The notes under the pieces are model-generated. The model saw nothing but the letters and a program-made list of their open reading frames with translations, was not told the origin of the DNA and did no database searches. A DNA stretch of 51,171 nucleotides from Streptococcus oralis subsp. dentisani (GTDB lineage Bacteria; Bacillota; Bacilli; Lactobacillales; Streptococcaceae). Below, piece after piece: positions 45,361-51,171 of this stretch. The stretch is taken from contig NZ_NCUW01000027.1 of assembly GCF_002096335.1 (NCBI RefSeq), forward strand, positions 181,929 to 233,099. The letters run 5' to 3'. Numbering within the stretch: position 1 is the stretch's first letter; every line of letters starts with the position of its first letter. The translations under genes were made by a program, and so were the position numbers.

Positions 45361-46953
45361 ATGTTTTACTTTGTACCATCTTGGTATTGTCAAGGTAGGA
45401 AATGGTATTCCACTGCTTTGCCTTTTTATTGTTCATCAAACCAGATAATGTTTGATGATACTATGAATTTATTACAGATGTTTCAACCTGCTGGAAAAGA
45501 TAGTAGCATTCTGGTGTTGAACTATTCGCCCCATATTCGAAGCCACTGTTATCAGGAGAAAATCGAGCCGGCTGGAATGTGGAATCTATTTGATAATCTA
45601 CAAGGTTTGACAGATGTTTTGCCTCGAAAGCTCGGCTTGGATGATTTGAAATGGCCACAGGGAGCGGAATTCTTTTATACTCCCTTTCTTGTGGATGTTT
45701 ATTTAAATCAGAACCACTATGCCCAGATTAATTTTTTTCAGACTGGCAATATTTTCGATATTATCTATTTTAAAAATAATCAGATGGATCACCGTTTGGT
45801 CTTTGATGATCGAGGCATAGTTTCTAGTGTGATTTATTTTGAAAATAATCAGCCAGACCATCAAGATTATCTGAATCCACAAGGCCAGTGGCAGTTTAGG
45901 GAATTCTTGACAAGAGATAATCATCAAGTGTTTGTCAATCCTGAAGTCCAAGAAGCATTCGCAAAGGATGTTTATAGTGACATTGAGGAGCTAATCAAGG
46001 AAAAACTGGACCAGTATTTATCTTCTGCCCTAACAAGAGATGATATGCTTATTGTTTCAGCAAATCCTCAACATAACCATCTTTTCCACAATGCTAAGAG
46101 GCATTACAATCTTGCCTTCTCTTTCTTTGGTGAACGCTACCCAATTGAGGATAAAGAAAAAATCCTAGGGGATTTGCAGGGTACACCATTCTTTATTGTT
46201 GATAGCTTTAGTAAGGTTCAAAAGATGGATGAACTGATTGGCAAAGCCCAGCTTCCCCCTTATTATGAGGTGGCTCCTTATGACATTCGTCTGCAGGCAG
46301 AAGAAAGCCAGCAGGAAAAGCCAGCAACTGTCTATGTCAATGTTGATACTTTACCTCAAGAACATCTTCAAACTGTCTTTAGAACCATATTTGATATGAT
46401 GCTAGAGAAGGAATGGATGAAGTTACTGATTGGAACCCAGAGTTTGGAGTCTGAAAGAGCGGTATTTATCAGACAATTTCTCAAAGAATATTTATCGTAT
46501 CAGCTAGGTTCAGAAGAAAAAGCACAGATCCATGAAGATATAAAGCCTAAGGAGAGTAAGGCTCTTTTGGAACGAGGAAAAATTCTCAGAGAGAGAATGG
46601 AGATTAAGACACATCGCAGTTCTACTGAATTAGCAAAAATTTTGAAGGAGGTTCGTGTCCTTCTTGATTTGGGAAATCCAGCAGATATGCTTCTACAAAT
46701 TGCAGGGCTAAGTGGGGGTATTCCTCAGATTAATTTATATAGTTCCTCTTATGTCAAGCATGCAGAAAATGGTTCGATTATAACTGACATTTCTATCCTA
46801 AAAAATGTAATATTGTATTATTTGACGGATATAGAGTCAGCATATAAATGCAAGGCTCATTCTTTGAGTAGGATGGAGCAGTACAAAAGGGGAGAAATTG
46901 TCGAAATGTGGAAAAACTCAATAAAGGAATTAAGGGAAAATGAGAGAGATTAG
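45361..46953 (+). CDS. asp1: Asp1, accessory Sec system protein
   Basis: 530 residues, cytoplasmic. It matches Asp1: the start FVPSWYCQGRKWY, the ALPFYCSSNQIMFDDT segment, and the late AGLSGGIPQINLYSSSYV. Asp1 has a glycosyltransferase-B-like fold without shown catalysis and forms a complex with Asp2 and Asp3 that is needed to export glycosylated serine-rich repeat adhesins through SecA2/SecY2. AAGGAGATAGAGGG precedes the ATG. secY2, which usually lies upstream, is absent; bgaA is the upstream neighbour. It overlaps asp2 by 14 nt. Confidence 0.92.
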   Translation: MFYFVPSWYCQGRKWYSTALPFYCSSNQIMFDDTMNLLQMFQPAGKDSSILVLNYSPHIRSHCYQEKIEPAGMWNLFDNLQGLTDVLPRKLGLDDLKWPQGAEFFYTPFLVDVYLNQNHYAQINFFQTGNIFDIIYFKNNQMDHRLVFDDRGIVSSVIYFENNQPDHQDYLNPQGQWQFREFLTRDNHQVFVNPEVQEAFAKDVYSDIEELIKEKLDQYLSSALTRDDMLIVSANPQHNHLFHNAKRHYNLAFSFFGERYPIEDKEKILGDLQGTPFFIVDSFSKVQKMDELIGKAQLPPYYEVAPYDIRLQAEESQQEKPATVYVNVDTLPQEHLQTVFRTIFDMMLEKEWMKLLIGTQSLESERAVFIRQFLKEYLSYQLGSEEKAQIHEDIKPKESKALLERGKILRERMEIKTHRSSTELAKILKEVRVLLDLGNPADMLLQIAGLSGGIPQINLYSSSYVKHAENGSIITDISILKNVILYYLTDIESAYKCKAHSLSRMEQYKRGEIVEMWKNSIKELRENERD

Positions 46954-48502
46954 TGTTCTACAAATTGCTGATGAGAACTGGCAAGAGCAATATGATATTC
47001 CTAGTAATATAAGGTGGAGATTTGTTAAGCCAGAGGATATGGCATCACTTGTACCTACTGATATTGAGATGTTGAGTGGGGGCATAGATGATAGGGCAAG
47101 GCTTGCAAAGATTTATGACCTTATATTGGTGGATACGCTAGAACATTTCGAATACATCACTGTTCTGGATAGCCTGATTCAGCCTTATCGTTTGTTTTAC
47201 CATGAACGTTGCCAGATTACTACGAAAGATTTGGAAACATTCTTGTTTCGTAAGAAAGCAGTCAAATCTCAATTTGAAAGTCCTGAGCAGATTTTGTATC
47301 GTTTTTCTCGTGCTTTCTTTCCTCAGCAAAGTGGTTCCAAGCTCAAAGTAAATCATTTAGCAGTTCATTCTCTCTTTAGTGGACAGATTAACTATGAAGG
47401 AAGCAATTATCTCAGTTTGGTAGGGGAATTTGGAGAGGACTATCAAACCCTAGCGAACTATCAGTATAATATCTATCTGGATGCAGATACTCCTTTGGAT
47501 TTATGGCCAGAATTTAGAATTTCTGGTGACTGCTCAGTCCGCTATGTCATCAAAGGGTATCCTGTCGCGCCTTCACCAATGCAAGAATGGGTTTATGATG
47601 AAACGGTCTATGACAAACCTCTAATTTTAGACACGCAGGATTCCTACTATCTAAGCATTAGTATTCAAGCTAAGGGACAAGGAATCGTGAAAATAGGTCC
47701 CCTTCATCATCGAGATTCTCATTTAGGCTATGGTGACTTGTTAGTTGGTGGAAATCGCATTATTGATAAAAATAGAGAGGAACTGATTTATTTCTTTCAT
47801 CCAGGTGATTTGAGACCACCTCTTAATGTATATTTTTCAGGTTATCGTCAAGCAGAAGGCTTTGAAGGATTCGATATGATGGCTGGTATGGGAGCTCCCT
47901 TTTTACTGATTGGAGATCCGCGTTCAGAGGGCGGTGGCTTTTATCTTGGATCGGATGAGTTAGAACAAAAGCTCATTCAAGTGATTCGCCACTGTTTGGA
48001 TGAGTTAGAATTTACAGCCGATCAGTTAGTTTTGTCTGGCTTATCAATGGGGACATTTGGCGCCCTGTACTATGCTTCTAAACTAGAACCTCACGCCGTT
48101 ATTGTCGGTAAACCCTTGGTAAATTTAGGTGATATTGCTGTAAATGAGTCTTCCCTTCGTCCTGGCGGATTCCCAACGTCTTTGGATATCCTTTATCGTA
48201 CGATGGGTAAGCTATCTGATGAGACAGCAACAAAACTAAATGAGTATTTTTGGAAAGCCTTTAGAGCTGCTGATTTTTCGAGAACAAAATTTATCATGGC
48301 TTATATGTGTCAGGATGATTATGATGACCGTGCCTATGCTACCTTGGAGGAAGAGCTCGAAAATCGTAATTATAAGATTAGCCTGATTAGCAAGGGCTTT
48401 GAGGGACGACATAATGATGATACACAAGGTGTTGTCGAATGGTTCTTTAATCAATACATAGCACTGCTAATGAATAGTTTTGAAAGGAAGTTTAATTCGT
48501 GA
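46940..48502 (+). CDS. asp2: Asp2, accessory Sec system O-acetyltransferase/hydrolase-fold protein
   Basis: 520 residues. The C-terminal half is an alpha/beta hydrolase with nucleophile S369 in SGLSMGTFGALYY and a histidine H491 in EGRHNDD; acidic residues at 459-460 are candidate triad members. Spacing agrees with the S. gordonii triad (S362, E452, H482), where Asp2 O-acetylates GlcNAc on the adhesin and is separately needed for transport. The N-terminal half is Asp2-specific. It overlaps asp1 by 14 nt and asp3 by 4 nt. Confidence 0.92.
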   Translation: MREISVLQIADENWQEQYDIPSNIRWRFVKPEDMASLVPTDIEMLSGGIDDRARLAKIYDLILVDTLEHFEYITVLDSLIQPYRLFYHERCQITTKDLETFLFRKKAVKSQFESPEQILYRFSRAFFPQQSGSKLKVNHLAVHSLFSGQINYEGSNYLSLVGEFGEDYQTLANYQYNIYLDADTPLDLWPEFRISGDCSVRYVIKGYPVAPSPMQEWVYDETVYDKPLILDTQDSYYLSISIQAKGQGIVKIGPLHHRDSHLGYGDLLVGGNRIIDKNREELIYFFHPGDLRPPLNVYFSGYRQAEGFEGFDMMAGMGAPFLLIGDPRSEGGGFYLGSDELEQKLIQVIRHCLDELEFTADQLVLSGLSMGTFGALYYASKLEPHAVIVGKPLVNLGDIAVNESSLRPGGFPTSLDILYRTMGKLSDETATKLNEYFWKAFRAADFSRTKFIMAYMCQDDYDDRAYATLEEELENRNYKISLISKGFEGRHNDDTQGVVEWFFNQYIALLMNSFERKFNS

Positions 48503-49533
48503 GATATAAGGAGGAAGTCTATTTTGCTTATTGGGATATGCAAAGTGTATCTCAGTATTTATATGGTTCATCTGTCAGGGTCTTAGAGGATGGTCGAGTT
48601 TTATATGAGAATCAATTTATGCCGTCTGGGACAGTTATTCACGAATGGTACTCGAAAGCCAATTATCAGGATCTGAGAAATACAAGTCAACTTCCTGATT
48701 TGAAGCGGGGAGAGAAGTATGTCATTGGAAGCTATCTAGAAACTCTTCCTGAGAATTCAACTTACTTAAAAGTTATCTTTATGGATTCGGCTGATGAGGA
48801 AATTTTTTCTCATAGTGTGAAACCAGAGGAGACAGCAAGTGTTTATGTACCAACTGACACCCATCATTATAAAATTCAATTGGTCAGTGGAGGCTGTCAG
48901 CGCTTCTTGTTTGAGGGGATTTATATTGCCCAAGAAGGTGTGGCAGACTATACAGTTAATCGCTATTGGATTTCAGATTTGCTTCATAAGAACAATGAGA
49001 AGAATACCATTTACGTTTGCTTTACAGAACCTGAGTTCAATCGGACAGGTTTTGTTCCAGAAATAGTGCAGGAACATTTTCCAAATTTGGTAATGGTGAA
49101 CTCTTCCTACAAAAGTTCACTTTTATACATGGAAAAAGAGTTTTTTGGAAACTTACTCGAAAAAATTGAAAGCCTATCAAGACAGTATTCTTTTGAAAAA
49201 GTAGCTTTTATTGGCTATGGACCCATTTCAAATATTGCGGCCCTGTTTTACTCAAAACAATTTTTAACTTCCTATGCTTTAGTGACAGATAGTTTTCTAG
49301 CTGAATTAGACTATCATCGCTTACTGGAACGTCATCGAAAACGAGTGAATTATCCGATTTTTAGGGATTTATTGCTATATCGCTTTGATTCAACAAGAGT
49401 TAAAGAATATGGAAGTTCGAAGATGGAATCTCAGGACTTATCCAATTTTGTCTATCTGTTAGATCAGTCGGCTTTGTTGAAAAATATAAATCTAGAGACA
49501 ACTGAAGAGTGGATGAGGGAAAATGTAACCTAA
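48499..49533 (+). CDS. asp3: Asp3, accessory Sec system protein with a long C-terminal extension
   Basis: 344 residues, GTG start overlapping the asp2 stop (GTGA) with AAAGGAAG upstream. The first ~160 residues are the Sec-ASP3 domain (YFAYWDMQS, YEN, SGTVIHEWYSK, beta-sandwich-like). The rest (about 165-344) resembles the hydrolase core of Asp2: FIGYGPISNIAALFYSK lines up with LSGLSMGTFGALYYASK, with Gly in place of the catalytic serine. The extension may be a non-catalytic copy used for complex formation. Asp3 in several species is much shorter; longer forms may be known. A weak hairpin follows. Confidence 0.85.
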   Translation: MRYKEEVYFAYWDMQSVSQYLYGSSVRVLEDGRVLYENQFMPSGTVIHEWYSKANYQDLRNTSQLPDLKRGEKYVIGSYLETLPENSTYLKVIFMDSADEEIFSHSVKPEETASVYVPTDTHHYKIQLVSGGCQRFLFEGIYIAQEGVADYTVNRYWISDLLHKNNEKNTIYVCFTEPEFNRTGFVPEIVQEHFPNLVMVNSSYKSSLLYMEKEFFGNLLEKIESLSRQYSFEKVAFIGYGPISNIAALFYSKQFLTSYALVTDSFLAELDYHRLLERHRKRVNYPIFRDLLLYRFDSTRVKEYGSSKMESQDLSNFVYLLDQSALLKNINLETTEEWMRENVT

Positions 49534-49581
49534 GAATGCCTTTCTATGAATCACTTGTCCTGAAAACCAGTAGGAAAGTCT

Positions 49582-49602
49582 AATCTGTGTATGACAGATT
49601 TT
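49582..49602 (+). terminator. Weak hairpin after asp3
   Basis: AATCTGT and ACAGATT pair around GTATG, then only TT. The rest of the 330-nt gap up to 49863 holds the promoter at 49797 and nothing else recognisable. Confidence 0.4.
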
Positions 49603-49796
49603 AGCAAAATGTAGTCAATATAAAAATTAGAGTTCAGATTGTCACGACAGTTTACACCTTTTGATGTTGAAAGGCTTTGATGAATTTTGTGAATGAAAAA
49701 ACAGAAACAGAATGCTATTCACTGTGTAAAATGAGAGTCAATTCTATATTGATATGGATAACAAAAGAAAATTAGCGGTCTTTTCTGGGTAATGCT

Positions 49797-49825
49797 TTGA
49801 CAGATTGAACTTCAACCCTTATAAT
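49797..49825 (+). promoter_or_regulatory. Perfect consensus promoter before the serine-rich repeat ORF
   Basis: -35 TTGACA (49797-49802), 17-bp spacer, -10 TATAAT (49820-49825). Both hexamers are exact consensus. Transcription would start near 49832, with a leader of about 32 nt. Confidence 0.85.
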
Positions 49826-49863
49826 AGTAGTGATAAATAGTTTTTGGGAGAAATAATAATATA

Positions 49864-51171
49864 ATGAGCAAAAAAGAAGAGTTATCAGGATTTCAACGCC
49901 TGTTATCGAAGATTAAGCAATTGGTCAATGAGGAAGATAACGATTATGATGATCATCATTCTGATGCAGTCGAACTGAAACCTGTTAGCAAAAAGATGAA
50001 GGAACAGAAAGAAATGGTGAGGAAGGCCAGTGAGGACTTTGAATTACCACTAGAGTCTGTTTCGGTTATGGAAGTTTTAGAAGCTTTTCAGGAGAAAAAT
50101 AGTTTAAACATGGCCGAGTTGATAAAAAATGTTAGCCAGAGTTTATCAACTAGTGCGCTCGCTTCTCTTAGCGACTTCATCGCGATTTCCTACAGTGAAT
50201 CTTATAGTCAAAGTATTTCTGAAAAAGGCTATTCTCTGCGTAATTCAATGTCTGAGGCTAACTCACTCAGTGATTCTGTTTCGGTGTCAGAATCGCTTAC
50301 GGCTACGTCTATTCAAGAATCTGTGAGTCATAGTTTATATGTTTCTGATTCGGTGAGTACGAGCATGCTATCAAGCAGTGAAAGTATTGCTAGTCATACT
50401 GATTCTAGTGAAGTTTCGAATCAGAGTGAACCTGATTCAGAGAATCTTTCGTCTAGCCAAAGCTCTAGTGTATCTGAGTCAAAATCGCCTAGTCTTTCGC
50501 AGTCCTTGTCAGTCATTGACTCTGTTTCAGAGAGTGAAGACCCAAGTGATTTAGGCTCAGAATCAATTTCAGAAAGTGTTTCAGACTTTGTCCCAGCAAG
50601 CGAGAGTCACAGTGACTCCGAATTTGAGCAAGACATCGCCTCTGCTTCATTTATCACATCAAACTTTCTCTCAGATAGTGAAGAGCCAAGCGTTTTAGAA
50701 CCAGAATCAATCTCTGAAAGTGTTTCAGACTTTGTCTCAGCAAGCGAGAGCCACAGTGACTCCGAATTGGAGCAGGACATCAACTCTATTTCCACCAGCA
50801 CATCAGACTATGTCTCAGAGAGTGAAGACCCAAGCGATTTAGCATCAGAATCAATCTCTGAAAGTGTTTCAGACTTTATCTCAGCAAGCGAGAGCCACAG
50901 TGACTCCGAATTGGAGCAAAACATCGCCTCTGCTTCATTTAGCACATCAGACTTTATCTCAGAAAGTGAAGAGCCAAGCGTTTTAGAACCAGAATCAATC
51001 TCTGAAAGTGTTTCAGACTTTATCTCAGCAAGTGAAAGTCACAGTGACTCCGAATTGGAGCAGGACATCAACTCTGTTTCCACCAGCACATCAGACTATG
51101 TCTCAGAGAGTGAAGACCCAAGCGATTTAGCATCAGAATCAATCTCTGAAAGTGTTTCAGACTTTATCTCA
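49864..51171 (+). CDS. Serine/acid-rich repeat protein without signal peptide, N-terminal part
   Basis: 436 codons are open to the window edge, so the 3' end is missing. Residues 1-100 are charged and helical (starting MSKKEELSGFQRLLSKIKQL) with no hydrophobic segment and no KxYKxGKxW-type accessory-Sec signal. Serine density rises from about residue 100 (SxS-type runs such as SDSVSVSESL). From about residue 225, 48-residue repeats rich in Ser, Glu and Asp begin. GGGAG at 49846-49850 is 13 nt from the ATG, a long spacing. Its position after asp1-3 suggests a link to serine-rich adhesin glycosylation or export, but the missing signal argues against a normal exported adhesin. Family not recognised. 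Confidence 0.75.
   Translation, partial: MSKKEELSGFQRLLSKIKQLVNEEDNDYDDHHSDAVELKPVSKKMKEQKEMVRKASEDFELPLESVSVMEVLEAFQEKNSLNMAELIKNVSQSLSTSALASLSDFIAISYSESYSQSISEKGYSLRNSMSEANSLSDSVSVSESLTATSIQESVSHSLYVSDSVSTSMLSSSESIASHTDSSEVSNQSEPDSENLSSSQSSSVSESKSPSLSQSLSVIDSVSESEDPSDLGSESISESVSDFVPASESHSDSEFEQDIASASFITSNFLSDSEEPSVLEPESISESVSDFVSASESHSDSELEQDINSISTSTSDYVSESEDPSDLASESISESVSDFISASESHSDSELEQNIASASFSTSDFISESEEPSVLEPESISESVSDFISASESHSDSELEQDINSVSTSTSDYVSESEDPSDLASESISESVSDFIS
50536..51171 (+). repeat. 144-nt repeats in alternating A/B order
   Basis: Units start at 50536, 50680, 50824, 50968 and 51112, exactly 144 nt (48 residues) apart. Odd units begin EDPSDL and even units EEPSVLEPE, so the larger period is 288 nt. 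Each contains ESISESVSDF and SASESHSDSE (PASESHSDSE in the first). The array runs off the window. Confidence 0.92.

Noticed and set aside
50536..51171. Regular 144-nt spacing suggesting a non-coding repeat array
   Set aside because: The whole stretch is one open frame with conserved amino-acid repeats; it is a coding repeat.
1..51171. BOX or RUP repeats typical of pneumococcus
   Set aside because: I saw no segment matching the boxA/boxC or RUP patterns I remember, though a divergent copy could be missed by eye.

Overview
The window looks like chromosomal DNA of a mitis-group Streptococcus (S. mitis, S. oralis or S. pneumoniae relatives). Reasons: AT-rich coding with AAGGAGG-type ribosome sites; extended -10 promoters of the form TnTGnTATAAT; a tmRNA with the tag AKNNTSYALAA; YSIRK/LPXTG surface proteins including a BgaA-type beta-galactosidase; CppA; a CcdA/thioredoxin/MsrAB module next to a YesMN-type two-component system; and asp1-asp2-asp3 of the accessory Sec system. 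Gene neighbourhoods resemble S. pneumoniae blocks as I remember them, but in a different order, so a non-pneumococcal mitis-group species is more likely. Species cannot be fixed from the sequence alone.

Layout. 1-800: 3' end of an LPXTG surface protein with 60-nt tandem repeats. 936-3850: a small membrane protein on the minus strand, then a cysteine desulfurase with thiI (tRNA 4-thiouridine). 3987-6751: an operon of two esterase-like alpha/beta hydrolases and an ATP-grasp ligase. 6909-15035: aquaglyceroporin, cppA, a beta-lactamase-fold hydrolase, a DMT permease, a CPBP membrane protein, def (minus), a CapA-like protein with a G9 tract, a HAD phosphatase and an SGNH hydrolase. 15094-15600: tmRNA and tRNA-Ser(GCU). 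15673-21601: lipoprotein, GNAT, XRE regulator plus membrane partner, the NAD salvage pair pncB-nadE, an array of three terminator hairpins, and a second GNAT. 21765-26670: ccdA, a thioredoxin lipoprotein, msrAB and a two-component system. 26780-32982: UPF0340 protein, P-loop kinase, fused pabB-pabC, alpha/beta hydrolase, a choline-binding/Excalibur protein that appears to have lost its start codon, glucokinase and thyA. 33025-37767: DUF3042 protein (minus), miaA, hflX, an uncharacterised protein, rnz and an SDR oxidoreductase. 38019-44957: the 2312-residue cell-wall beta-galactosidase bgaA with promoter and cre. 45361-51171: asp1, asp2, asp3 and the start of a serine/acid-rich repeat protein running off the window.

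How the genes work together. Surface biology dominates the right end: BgaA trims galactose from host glycans, and Asp1-3 are accessory factors for making and exporting glycosylated serine-rich adhesins. CcdA, the lipoprotein thioredoxin and MsrAB form an extracytoplasmic methionine-sulfoxide repair chain. Several tRNA-modification and processing genes (thiI, miaA, rnz) and the trans-translation RNA are here.

The most unusual part is the end of the window. A perfect consensus promoter drives a serine-rich repeat ORF that has no recognisable signal peptide and sits where secA2 would be expected after asp3. Asp3 also carries a C-terminal half that resembles the Asp2 hydrolase core with the catalytic serine replaced by glycine.
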